Positions 1 to 9,789 of a stretch of DNA of 24,908 nucleotides are shown piece after piece. The position numbers and the translations under genes were made by a program. This stretch comes from Haplomitrium mnioides. Taxonomy: Eukaryota > Marchantiophyta > Haplomitriopsida > Calobryales. Every line of letters begins with the position of its first letter. The stretch's first letter is position 1. The notes under the pieces are model-generated. The model ran no database searches. It saw only the letters and a program-made list of their open reading frames with translations, and had not been told where the DNA came from. The DNA is taken from the NCBI GenBank assembly GCA_049999725.1, contig JBNGIS010007141.1, positions 1 to 24,908 on the forward strand. Reading direction: 5' to 3'.

Positions 1-527
1 AATACAACACATACAAGTTAGCACAAGAGAAGCGCACAAAGAACTTGGAAAACCCACAAGGTAAGAGATGCCAAACAAGGCACTCTCCCTTCTTTATATA
101 CTTGAGAGAAAGCACTTTGCTTACATAGGTGGAGGAACCCCATTGGTTCCTTTTCTATCCTCTTCTAATTGGACCCCTCTTTTCTCTCTCACTCTAATTG
201 GACCACCCTTTACTTTTGTTCTCCTTCTGCCACGTGTCCTTATCTTTAGAACCTTCCATCTCTTTAGTTCTCCTTCTGCCACGTGTCCTTATCTTTAGAA
301 CCTTCTCTTTACTTTAATTCTCTGCTTGCCACGTGTCCTCATCCTCTTCTAAAGTAGTCTATCTAGACTCCCTCTTTCACTTTAATTCGTTGACTTTCTC
401 TCCTCGTGCCACGTGTCCATCTCTCTATAATAGCAATTGCTTTTTGCTACTCTAACTTAGTAATAGCTTTCTAGACATAGTTGACATTATTTTGAGCTAT
501 GGCTTACTAAAGTTAGTGACCGTTACA
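1..527 (-). mobile_element. LTR of gypsy family A, left end outside the window
   Basis: This stretch aligns by eye along its whole length with the LTR at 5011-5570: both have the CACAAGGTAAGA segment, a TATA box, a run of CCACGTGTCC-like blocks and the right-hand end GTTAGTGACCGYTACA. The terminal CA falls at 527, which is the TG start of the LTR when read on the minus strand. No polypurine tract follows at 528, unlike at 5571. It is therefore either a solo LTR or the 5' LTR of a minus-strand element whose body lies left of the window. Its CpG-containing motifs are better preserved than in the other copy, which suggests a younger insertion. Confidence 0.8.
92..415 (-). promoter_or_regulatory. 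LTR promoter with TATA box and four G-box/ABRE sites
   Basis: Read on the minus strand, a TATA box (GTATATAAAG, 101-92) is preceded by four CACGTG palindromes at 410-415, 330-335, 280-285 and 231-236. Each sits in GGACACGTGGC or a one-base variant, which matches the plant ABRE/G-box core ACACGTGGC bound by bZIP and bHLH factors. The two sites at 231 and 280 lie in a near-exact 49-bp duplication. The arrangement is that of a U3 promoter with its start expected around position 60-70. Binding by particular factors is inferred from the motif only. Confidence 0.7.
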
Positions 528-1200
528 ACAGGTTTACGGGCTTTTGGGTTCTTTTCTGAGATGGACCCTTGCCAGTTACCACTTTCAGACCTTAAGGACT
601 CTTCCTCTCCTTTCAGGCCTTATATGTACCTCTCACTCTTCTTCTTCTCACACTCAAGTAAGACATTCAACCATCCCCAGGTCCACATCCATCACCCCCA
701 ACTGGTTTGTGTGTAATTCCTGCACTTTATTCCAAGGGCCCAATAACTCAGACCCTACCATCTTATTTGTGCTTAGGGCATAATGGGTGCTGGTGACCTA
801 CACCACTGAACAATACAAAGGCTGGACTTCCCCTCTCAGGGTTGTCATAGAGCTGGAACAAATTATCCTAACTATTCTAATGCACTAGGTCCTAATCTAG
901 GCAACAGAATTAGACCAGAGAGCATTTACCCCTAGATGCCAGACTTGTATCAAGGGATTGGACTCCCCTTTCAAGGCTGTTCCCAGGGTTTGCTTAGCTG
1001 ATCTGTGTCTCATAATCTAATACAACTCTACAACACAATGCAGAAAGGAAATCTAATCTACACATATATGAACAAACACATTTATACACTATGTGCAAGA
1101 GAAAATAGAGTCCTTGAAGGCCCTCTGGGTTTCTACCAAATGATACTTTCCTTATGAGTCCCGCTGCCTTACAACATGCAGCCCAACAACCCACACACCC
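528..1200. other. Unassigned intergenic stretch
   Basis: The segment has mixed composition and many stops in all frames. I see no protein motif, LTR end, tandem repeat or RNA gene. It could be the flank of the LTR at 1-527 or part of an unrecognised repeat that continues into the GC-rich island. Confidence 0.4.
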
Positions 1201-2108
1201 TCCTCTCCAGATAGTTTCTTAACTTCCCTCACGAGAAGCCCAGCTTTTACTTCCTCAAGCTAGGAAGAGAGTTTCTTCGACTTCCACCTCTGGAAGACAG
1301 CTTTACCAACTGCAGGTAGCCCACTCCACCCTCGAGCCTCAACGGGTCATCCCGCGCAGTACGCAGACACTAGCACAACCCCCCTCTCAACTCCACTTAA
1401 AGAAATCACACCAGAGTGTCCTCCGAATACTCTAGATTGATACTCACACACAAGGAATGGCAGAGACAACCCCAAGCTCCTCACTTGGCGGCCTCTCCCG
1501 AAGTCATAACCAGCCGGAATCCCTTCGAACTATCGTATCAGTAACCCTCCATCTTGGTCCGCCTGCAAGGATGAGGTCACCTAGATCTCCCTCCAGTTCT
1601 CCTCTGAATCCTCTGGTTCCCCTTGAGCGAGTACCTCTGCTTCACGTGGTATTGTCAGTGAATTCTCAATCCAGCCCCCCTCGTTGCGATTCCCCTTTGC
1701 ATGTAGTCGCCTCACGCCCTGAGATTGCTTGTGCATCAACCTAGAAGAATTCAATGGCAAACGATGTATACTCCCTTCGCGCACTGCCCCCTCGAGCCCG
1801 CTCCGCAAAACAGTTGTTAATCTTGTTAGCTCAAAATAGGGGATGATGACGCATGGCTTCACTATTTGGTAATCCCGTTACCACGAAATGGGAGAAGGCG
1901 CCACGTGTCTTGCAGTTGGCCAAGAAAAAGACAAGGTCAACGGTAACTTCAACGGGGAGCTCCAAGAAATCTTGCGGGAAGAGATTTCGTAGATTCTCGC
2001 AGAACCAAGTCCGAAGAGGCTCTTCAGAACCGAGTTCCGAAGTGCCCAACGGAACCCACTCCATAGAATCTCCACAGATTCCATCGTAGATCCCTCTTCC
2101 TTCTCCTC

Positions 2109-2462
2109 GCGCCACGTTGTCCGCTGCACTGCCGTCCCGCAAGCGGGTAGCCTGACCGTTGCGCTGACTGCTCCTTCCGCAGTTGACCCACACGTTGCTC
2201 GAGGTTCGATGATTTCTCCTCCTTGCGTCACGTATCCCGTGAATTGCTTCGGGGTCCCTAGAGTCGCTATGTCCTCCAAAGAGCGCCATCCGATGCCGCC
2301 CCGCAAAGGGGTAGGCGGATCGTCTATTGACTTTCTTCCAAGGTTGACCCACAGAACCCCTTGCATGCTTCCCAAGGCGCCATGTTGTCCGAAGGCCGCC
2401 GTTTGACGCCGCCCCGCAAAGGGGTAGGCGGACCGTCACGCGGACCCTTTTTCTAAAGTTGA
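2109..2462. repeat. Three-copy GC-rich repeat with a hairpin core
   Basis: A 25-bp core starting GCCGCCCCGCAAAGG and ending TAGGCGGA is identical at 2295-2319 and 2408-2432. A diverged copy starts at 2131 (GCCGTCCCGCAAGCGGGTAG). Within the core, CCGCCCC can pair with GGGG and GGCGG around a GCAAA loop. Each copy is preceded at 18-25 bp by a CCACGT or CCATGT motif or a related GCGCCAT, and followed by a GTTGACC box (about 2183, 2343 and 2458), so the repeated unit is longer than the core. Unit length varies (164 and 113 bp between cores). Confidence 0.65.
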
Positions 2463-3363
2463 CCTTCGGAAACACAACCAAGCTCCTCAGCGCGCCACGT
2501 TTCCAAAGCCTCCCGCAGACTCCCTACGCTCGCCACGTCATCCATAGAGCCGTTGCGGACTTCTCGTGCTCGCCGAATAAGAACTATGCCGTTGTTGCCG
2601 TTTTGTCGTACCTTTGAAGTAAGAACTACGCGCATGCCCAAGGCTATCTTCGTTAACACTTCCAAAAGCTCGATATAAGAACTACAAGGCCCTTTTGGAC
2701 CGTTTTCCCCTTTCAAACTTTCGGATGCCGGCCGCACCCCGTTGAACTTTCACCTTTTTGGTTGCCAAAGCGGGGAAGAGTCACCCTTTTGGCGTTGTTA
2801 GCTCTTCCGTCAGTCGTACTGGCGTTAGCTTCATTTTTCGACCGCTCTCATCTCACTTGCTGATTTGCCGATAGATCGTCCTTTCATCGTGCCCTTCGTT
2901 TCTCCCTATCGGATAGGCGCCATATCATCATTCTAGCTCAGCCTTCTTCTCGTTGGACGGTTTGTGATGGGTTACCATTTCACCATTGATGCGCATCGTT
3001 TGAACCGGATCGTCGATGAGTTGTACTTTCGCCTTCAGCCGCTCTTATTCGACCGGTTTGGTGATCTGTCCCCCTTTTGGCTCTCCTTTGTGTTTCCTCT
3101 TGACGAATCTACGCCAAGTCGTCCCTTCGACTTCCCCGCTCCTCCTCCGCTCGAATCTCCGATATATCGTCCTTCCGGCACTCTCTCATTTTTCTTCGGC
3201 TAGATCCTTGATAAGTCGCTGTTCGGGCCCTAATTCCTTGTTGGTTTCCTCGCAGATCCCTTTTAACCAGGGTCCCCACGTCGTAAGACGGATCGGAACC
3301 CCGTTAAGTGGGCTCCCCACTTAGGGATGCGCCTGTCCGCAGATCCGCGGGCCTCTTGGTGCC

Positions 3364-3443
3364 GCCACATCGTCTGTGGAATCTCGCGAAGGGCTCTGAA
3401 GACGCCACGTTTCTGTGGAATCTTGCGAGACCTTTCAAGAACT
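3364..3443. repeat. 40-bp tandem duplication
   Basis: Two adjacent diverged copies begin GCCACATCGTCTGTGGAATC at 3364 and GCCACGTTTCTGTGGAATC at 3404, each continuing with TYGCGA and a pyrimidine-rich end. The copy spacing is exactly 40 bp. Each again starts with the CCACRT motif common in this island. Confidence 0.6.
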
Positions 3444-3944
3444 CCACTCTTCAGCCAGGATTCACAAACTCGAATATTGCATTCGATTGGCCCTTGCAAG
3501 GCTCGCTCTTGCTTGCGGGATCGAGGCGTCCCTCTTCCCTGGCCTTGCTCGCCCTCGTGAAAATCTCACCTCCTCCTGTCAACTCCTGATCCTTGCTTCC
3601 CGATTTGTGGCCGTTGTAGGACCCTTGCGATCTGCCTTTCTTCGGAGTGCCTTCGGACTTCCTTGTCGTTGATCCGTTCTTCTTCCTCATGCGATCGCTT
3701 CGCCATAGGTGGTTGCTCTGTTTCTTTTCCCCAAGCTCCGATCCCTACATCCTCCTGAAGCCCACGGATTCTCGCTGGCCTACTTCGAAATTTGAAAGGT
3801 GGCCCCTCCTATGGCTGGCGATCATGGTTCCTTCCTCCTCTCCTCTGCCATGATTCTGTTTCCGTCCCAGGACTCATGCGCTCTGCTCTTATCAGGTGTT
3901 TGAGAGTAATCAGCTGTTCTTGAGAGGCCTTCACACCCGCAAAA

Positions 3945-5010
3945 GGGGACATATTGCCAATGGTACTTCTGATTTCGTGCATTCAGCTTTAGTGCTCCAA
4001 ACCACTGGCTGACATATAACTTGGTCATCTTCAATATAAGAGGAATCACAATGACAACTTTTAGCATATTTAATTTTCCAATTTCGAGCAACAATAAGAT
4101 GGTTCAGATCATCTTGCAAAGAAAAAGATAAACAAGACAAAAAGATATAAATACTTTGAATATTGGAGAAAGAAGGAGAAAGCAAAACATTGGGAACAAG
4201 AGGATGTTGACCATTAAGAAGGAAAGAAGAAAACCTAGTACTTGCTTATTTGAAGTTGTTGTAGGCAAACTCCACAACTAGTTAGAAACTATCCCAATAA
4301 GTGTGATGAATATTCATAAATGTGTGAAACAAATCCTCCAGAGTGCAATTAGTGCACTCCATTTGCCCATCTTTTTGAGTATGATAAGCAACAGACATAG
4401 AGATTTTGGTTCCTAAAAGTTTGAACAACTCTTGCCAAAACTTTCTAGTGAAATGTGGATTTCTATCAGATATTAACACCTTGGACATTTCATGATGACG
4501 AAATACAATATCAAAGTAATATTTTGCCAATTGTGAAGCATCTATTGTGTCTACCATCAGAGCTAAATGAGTAGTAGGAATTTGTAGTGGCTAAAGAAGT
4601 CTCACTGGTTTTTTATTTGAAGCTTTGTTTTGTTGACAACTTTCACATGAACAAACAAAAATGAACATCTCAAGCCAAGTTAGGCCACCACCAAAATGCA
4701 CTCAAGCAACTCTCTAGTTTTATCTACTAAAAAATGCCTTGAGGTGGGAATGTGATATGCTTTTTGTAGATGAACCACTCAAAGAGTATCATCTTGTGGA
4801 ACATTCATTTTATGGCCTTGATAGAGAATATTATCTTGCATAGAAAAAGAATAATACTTACTATCTTTGATGGCCAATCGTCAATGAACAAAACTAAAAG
4901 AAAATCTTTGTATAGGTTCTAGAGATAACTCCCACTAGTTGCCTCATCTAAATGTAATATACTAATGTTACCAACTTTCATTGTATTCACTCGATGATTT
5001 GCTGTAACTT
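3945..5010 (-). pseudogene. Gypsy element B: integrase and RNase H-integrase linker remnant
   Basis: The minus strand reads, from 5010 down, a linker with a dNILYQGHKMNVPQD-like motif and a following H/KT zinc-binding-type region (about 4860-4700), the CQQNK motif (about 4620) and then the integrase core at 4557-4282. The core holds ISDRNPHFT and, 35 residues later, the glutamate in GQMEC, so the second Asp and the Glu of the DD35E triad are present. The part carrying the first catalytic Asp is missing: compared with the related copy at 16.6-17.6 kb about 135 bp are deleted around 4555-4590. The C-terminal domain (4185-3950) reads GQHPLVP and IEDDQV. Frameshifts and stops make it non-functional. 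The fragment ends at the GC-rich island, so the 3' LTR of B is not seen here. Confidence 0.75.
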
Positions 5011-5570
5011 TGTAACACTACACACATACATTGGATAAACAAGTTAGCATGAGTAAAACATACAAGAGTAGTGCACAAGAAACTTAAAAAAACCCCACAA
5101 GGTAAGAAATGCCCAACAAGACACTCTGCTCTCTTTATATACTACGTGGAAAGCACTTTACTTACATAAATGGTGGAATCCCATTGGCTCATTCTCTATC
5201 CTCCTCTAATTGGACTACCTTTTTCCCTTTCTCGTTGATTGAACCACCTTTTACTTTTATTCTCCTTCTGTCATGTGTCTTTGTCTTTAAAACCTTCCAT
5301 TTCTCTTTAGTTCTTCTTTTGCCACTTGTCTTTATCATAGAACCTTTTATTTGCTTTAATCCTCCGCTTGCCACGTGCTCTTATTCTTTTCTAAAGTAGT
5401 CTTTCTAGAACTTCTCTTTCACTTTAATTTGTTGACTTTCTCTACTCTTGCCACATGTCACTGCACTCGCATTTTGATGCTCAAACTTAGTAATATCCTT
5501 CTAGACATAATTGACTCTATATCGCACGTCTATTTTTAGTTGTTTCTTGCTAAAGTTAGTGACCGCTACA
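5011..5570 (-). mobile_element. 3' LTR of gypsy element A
   Basis: The element body lies to the right on the minus strand, so this is the 3' LTR. Its body-side border is well fixed: a polypurine tract is directly followed on the minus strand by TGTAGCGGTCAC, beginning at 5570. The outer border is placed at the TG of TGTAACACTACAC (5011) and is less certain. It contains a TATA box (GTATATAAAG, 5142-5133). Of the four G-boxes seen in the copy at 1-527, only one is intact (5372-5377); the others read CATGTG (5272), CACTTG (5323) and CACATG (5452). Two of those three changes are of the CpG to TpG/CpA type. Confidence 0.8.
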
Positions 5571-5586
5571 ATCCTTCCCTCTCTTA
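5571..5586 (-). other. Polypurine tract of element A
   Basis: On the minus strand the sequence AAGAGAGGGAAGGAT stands immediately before the TG start of the LTR. This is the position and composition of the primer for plus-strand DNA synthesis in LTR retrotransposons. It confirms both the orientation and the inner LTR border. Confidence 0.8.
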
Positions 5587-5589
5587 AGA

Positions 5590-7000
5590 GGCAACGTCTT
5601 TGTTGCAAGTAAGAGAGGTTTCAAAATAGAGGATAAGCACAAATGCATCAGCCAAGTTCTCCAAGGGATTCTAAGTGGCTTCGTAAAGAGGGTAGCCTTT
5701 CCAATGAACCAAATATTCCACAATCTCGCAATGACCACAATGTCGTGTACGTTTCTTCAAGAGTTGGTCGACCTCAAACTCCTCATGACCATCAACAAGT
5801 TTAAGTAGTGGAGAGGGTTGTTGGGTACTTGTAAAAGAGGAAGAACAAGGAACAAAATCTCGTAGTAAAGAGACATAAAAGACTAGATGAATCTTCATGT
5901 GAGAAGGTAAAACCAACTGATAGGCCGCTTCTCCAATGCGAGTAGAAATAGAAAAAATGGCCAATAAAGCGAGCACTAAGCTTACGAAAATGAAGCAAAG
6001 AAAGATTGGAAGTGGAGAGCTAGACTTGGTCACCTACAACAAAAGTGTATCCCAAAGATAAGCATCAACATATTGCTTTTGCCAATTACAAGAAACTTCA
6101 AGTTTTTCCTTGGCTTGTTAGATGTCGTGGTGGAGGCAATGCAAAAAATCATCAGCAACTAGACTCTTGGAGGTGGATAGTGAGGTATGTTGAAGACTAA
6201 AGATGGTAGTAGGATGCTCACTATACATCAAAAAGAAAGGTGTGGCTCTTGTGGAGCTATTGATAGAGTTATTGTAAGAGAACTTGACAAGAGGTAGTAG
6301 CCAATCCCATTCCTCTTGTTCTTCCAAGGTGAATGCTTGCAACATATGTTCAATCCTACAATTGGTACATTCAATTTGATTATCAGATTCAAGGTGGTAA
6401 GCAGTAGACATGGCTAATTTTGTTTTTAAGAGACCAAATATTGTGTGCCAAAATATGCTAGTGAATTGAGTCCCACGATCAGAAATAATTACTTTGGATA
6501 GATCACGATGAGAGTACACTGCTTCCAAATAAATGTGAGCTAACTTTGGTGTTGTCACTGACTTGGTCGTTTGACAAATATGGATCATTTTCCTTAGTTT
6601 TTCCACAAAAACAACAATAGCATCACAACCTCTAGAAGTACGTGGGAGCTCATATACAATATCCATGATCACATGTTTCTAACATCGAGTGGGGATGGGA
6701 AGTGGTTGCAATAACCCTCCACATTTAAAATTGGTAGATTTGTTCTATTGACAAGCTAAACAACTCCAAATATATGCCTCCACATCTTGGTGCATCTTGA
6801 AGATTGTCCAATGTCTTCTCAATTCCAACATGTCTACTAATCACAAAATCATGTGCTTCATGCAAAACTTCAGAGCTAAGTTGAATATTATTAGAAACCC
6901 ATAACTTGCGTTGGAAGAAAATCAAAGTCCTTACCATTTTCACTAACTTCTTTTGTTGTGCAGCAATAATCTCTTCATCTCCTTTGACTTTAGCCAGCAT
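5590..7000 (-). pseudogene. Element A integrase with chromodomain (chromovirus)
   Basis: From 7000 down on the minus strand: an N-terminal HHCC-type region (LHEAHDFVISRHVGIEKT, then a CLACQ motif near 6750), the catalytic core (6672-6118) and a C-terminal part with a chromodomain (about 5790-5590). In the core the three acidic residues are visible: D in MDIVYELP, D in SDRGTQFTS and E in QIECTN, with exactly 35 residues between the last two. The chromodomain shows EFEVDQLL and VHWKGYPLYEAT, which places the element in the chromovirus branch of Ty3/gypsy. The core frame is open for 184 codons, but frame changes and stops separate it from the flanking domains, so it is a decayed copy. Confidence 0.85.
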
Positions 7001-7560
7001 TTATATGCACCATGTAGGATGAATTGTGACTTCCAACAAGATGTTGAGTTGAGACATGCGGGTCAAAGCATCTGCAATTTGTCGTTTTCCTTCGATATAC
7101 ACTATCTTCATATAAAAGCGTTGTCGCCACTTTGTCCATTGAATCTGCCTTTTAGAGAGATTTTTTTGTGTTTCTAGATAGAGTAGAGCATTTGATCAGT
7201 CTAAACAATAAACTCCTTATCTCTTAGATAGTGCTTCCAATGCTTGGTTGATAATACAATCGCTAGTTCCTTCCGCTCTGTGGTATGGTAATTTTCTTCT
7301 GAATCGCTTAGCTTTGTAGAAAAGAAACCAATATGATGCCAACCATCCTCCCATTCTTGTTGCAAAAACCCCTATAGCTTTTCTTGATGCATCAACTAAA
7401 AGTTTTATTGGTCATTTAGAGTCATACAATTTGACAATAGAAGCATGAAGAAGTGATTTCTTTAATGCTTGAAATGCTAGTTCTTCTACAACTCCCTATA
7501 TTTACATGTGATTTTGCTAGAATAGATTGATCAATGGTTCCTCTATTTGTGCGAAACCTT
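7000..7560 (-). pseudogene. Element A RNase H domain remnant
   Basis: The minus strand between RT and integrase encodes fragments typical of the gypsy RT-connection and RNase H region, including AFQALKKSLLHAS and KLLVDASRKAIGVF (about 7490-7370) and, further on, an HRAEGTSDCIINQALEAL segment matching the usual E/Y...ELLA-type helix. Several stops and at least one frameshift break it. Order and position agree with an RT-RNase H-integrase arrangement. Confidence 0.6.
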
Positions 7561-8330
7561 TCACAAATCGACGATAAAACCCAGTTAGCCCAAAAAATCT
7601 TCTTAGTTTTGTTTGATTACTTAGAGCTTCTCATTTTTTAATGGCCTCTACTTTCTTATCCATTACTTGAATTCTTGCTGCACTTCAATGGTGATCCAAG
7701 TAGTCAACCTCCCTCTTTCCTATTTCACATTTTTGACATCTTAACATAGAGTTTGTGGTCTTAGAGTACCTTCAATACTGTACAAAGGTGTTGATGCTCA
7801 TGAAGATTTTTGTTGTAAATAAGAATATCGTCCTAGAAGACAATAACAAACTTATCTAGATAAGATCAAAAAATATCACTCACAAGACCCATAAAGGTTG
7901 CAAGAGCATTTATTAATCCAAATGGCATAACAAGATATTCAAAATGCCTATATCAACTTTCAAATGTTGTTTTCTGCACATCACCCTCTCCGATTCAGAT
8001 TTGGTTATAGCCACTTCTTAAATCCAACTTTGTAAAATAGTTTGCTCCTTGAAGTTGATTAAATAAGTCGTCCATTCTTGGTAATGAATATTTATTTTTC
8101 ACTATTTGTTGATTGAGTATTTGGTAGTCAATACATATCCTCATACTTCCATCTTTCTTTTTCACAAAGAAAACTGGTGCACCATAAGAAGAGATGCTTG
8201 GCTGAATAAATTCCTTCTCTAATAATTCATTGATTTGAGATTTGCATTCTTCCAATTTATGAAGAGGCAAACGATATGGTACCTCGCATAGTGGAGTACT
8301 TCATGGAATAGCCTCAATCTTGTGATCAAT
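7560..8330 (-). pseudogene. Element A reverse transcriptase
   Basis: The open piece at 8270-7995 encodes the RT fingers and palm start: [20 protein letters not shown], then [19 protein letters not shown] and a [12 protein letters not shown] motif holding the first catalytic Asp. The YxDD box follows at about 7840-7825, but its second residue is a TAG stop (7835-7833): the frame reads FVIVF, stop, DDILIY. The two catalytic Asp codons themselves remain. Further frameshifts lie between these parts. The domain precedes RNase H on the same strand and follows the protease, the usual gypsy order. Confidence 0.8.
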
Positions 8331-8539
8331 GGATCGTTTGGGTGGCAACCCATAAGGCAGATCATTGGGAAAAACATCTGGGAACTCTTTCAAGACCTCT
8401 TAGAGCTCATGTGAAACTTTGTTCTTGAAGTCTTCTTTATCAATTTTGATCTTGTATATGAGTCCCAAAAATACCACATCTTATTTCTTTATTGAGTTTG
8501 CTCCAATCACATACAAAGGTAGTTGCCTTGAAGGAGGTT

Positions 8540-8900
8540 GTACTCAATCTCCCCAAATCTTCTATTGTGGTGTTATAAGTGTCTTCTTTTGCCAATCCAC
8601 TTGCGGGTTATGTCTTCTCAACCACCTCATTCCTAAAATCGCATTGTATATTGCTAAGGCTGCGATCTTCCATTCTAGCTTTTCTTGACATTTGCTCATA
8701 TGTAAAGCTATACTTTGAGACAACCTTTCAATTGGCTCACTTTGGCTATTTCCCATTTCAACCACCTCGTGCTCTTCTTACTCAAGGGGTTACTTTAACT
8801 TTAATGCTATTGGTCGTGATAAATAGTTTTCTTCTACTCTAAAATCCACCAAAACCCTTATTGGAGATCCTTCCATCCATCTATCAACCACAATTAATCC
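8540..8900 (-). pseudogene. Element A retroviral-type aspartic protease remnant
   Basis: The C-terminal half is clear at 8765-8562, with AIYNAILGMRWLRRHNPQVD, the usual ILGMDWL...DW ending of gypsy proteases just before the RT. The active-site region, at about 8870-8840, reads IRVLVDFRVEENYL where families have a D-S/T-G triplet: the Asp is there but the next two residues are changed. It would not be catalytically competent as it stands. Confidence 0.65.
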
Positions 8901-8959
8901 TCTATTTTTTTGTTTATCTATATGACATTTGATTTTGTCAAAATCTTTCCTCGCTCTTC

Positions 8960-9775
8960 TTCTTCATCATAGTAAAATCACGAGGTATTTTTAGTAACAC
9001 CCATCATTCTCTTGACATTCTTGGTCCTCTTCATTGTTGATATTATGAAGTGGTCATCAAAACACTTACCTTGGATTACGTCATACTGCTCTACAATTGC
9101 AATGGGTGCAATATATCTTATTCAACCACAATTGTAGTATGTTCTAGTTTCTCGCGATCTTCTATTCTCCTATCCATAGCATATTGCAATCTTCATTGTT
9201 GGTGGTTTAGGCGATTGAAATCCCTCCTTCTCATATTTCTTAACTCCATAGGTGTGGGGCCGTAATTCCCTTATGTTTTCACAATGCATAGCTTCCTTCA
9301 ATTCTCTAAGCAAATGAGATGGCTTCATTAACATCATTTGGGTTGTACATCATGACTTCTCCTCGAATCTTTTGTTTTAACCCTTGTAGAAAATTTTCAA
9401 GTGCCTCAACTAAGCTGATATCTTTGATTTGGACGTGCAGGCTTTAAACATCCTCAATGTACTTTGCAATGGTCTCTTGTTGGTCTAACTCCCAAAGGTT
9501 GGTTCCTATGATCAATATAGAGTCTATCTCCTTGAAATTTTGTAGTAACCCTTCTTTTAAAGTGCTCCACAAAAGTTGTTCTCCTCGTGCATTCTTTTGG
9601 CACTCCCATCCTTTTAGCCAAATAAATGCATGCTCCGTTAAAAACGATTGTGCAAATAGCCCTTTCTCTAGATCTAAAGCATGTGGATAATAAGACATAT
9701 GAACCTCCATTCAATAAATCCACCTTTCTACAATACCTACCATACAACTTCCTCTATAAGGCTCTACTTTACATA
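8960..9775 (-). pseudogene. Element A gag (capsid) remnant, 5' truncated
   Basis: Minus-strand frames at 9747-9444 encode the conserved capsid segment of Ty3/gypsy gag: FLTEHAFIWLKGWECQ, a WSTLKEGLLQNF-type helix, and LWELDQQETIAKYIEDV. Two overlapping frames carry parts of it, so at least one frameshift is present. The zinc-knuckle region expected at about 9150-9000 is too decayed for a firm call. Only the middle of gag is present; the N-terminus, primer binding site and 5' LTR of A are absent and sequence of element B begins within about 20-50 bp. Confidence 0.65.
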
Positions 9776-9789
9776 ACTTGCTCATCTTT

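Larger units (their letters stand above)
1200..3940. repeat. GC- and CpG-rich island, probably an unclassified repeat or long LTR
   Basis: The base composition changes sharply here from AT-rich to GC-rich with many CpG dinucleotides, and returns to AT-rich at about 3940, where it abuts integrase code. The island holds a series of related short motifs of the form gCCACGT-n-TCC, at about 1900, 2111, 2225, 2379 (degenerate), 2494, 2532 and 3404, plus hairpin repeats and a short tandem duplication listed separately. Long open frames on both strands are explained by the low stop-codon density of GC-rich DNA; none shows a known domain. The retained CpGs suggest either a recent insertion or an unmethylated history. 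It might be the U3 of a long LTR or a non-autonomous element, but no LTR ends or primer site were found. Confidence 0.5.

Noticed and set aside
1831-2481. 216-codon minus-strand open frame in the GC-rich island
   Set aside because: It shows no known motif, has low-complexity Arg/Gly-rich composition and overlaps other long frames on both strands. GC-rich DNA with hairpin repeats explains its openness.
9746-9779. AACTT near 9746 and 9775 matching AACTT at 5006-5010 as a target-site duplication of element A
   Set aside because: The 5' LTR of A is missing, so no duplication should adjoin this point, and a five-base match is expected by chance.
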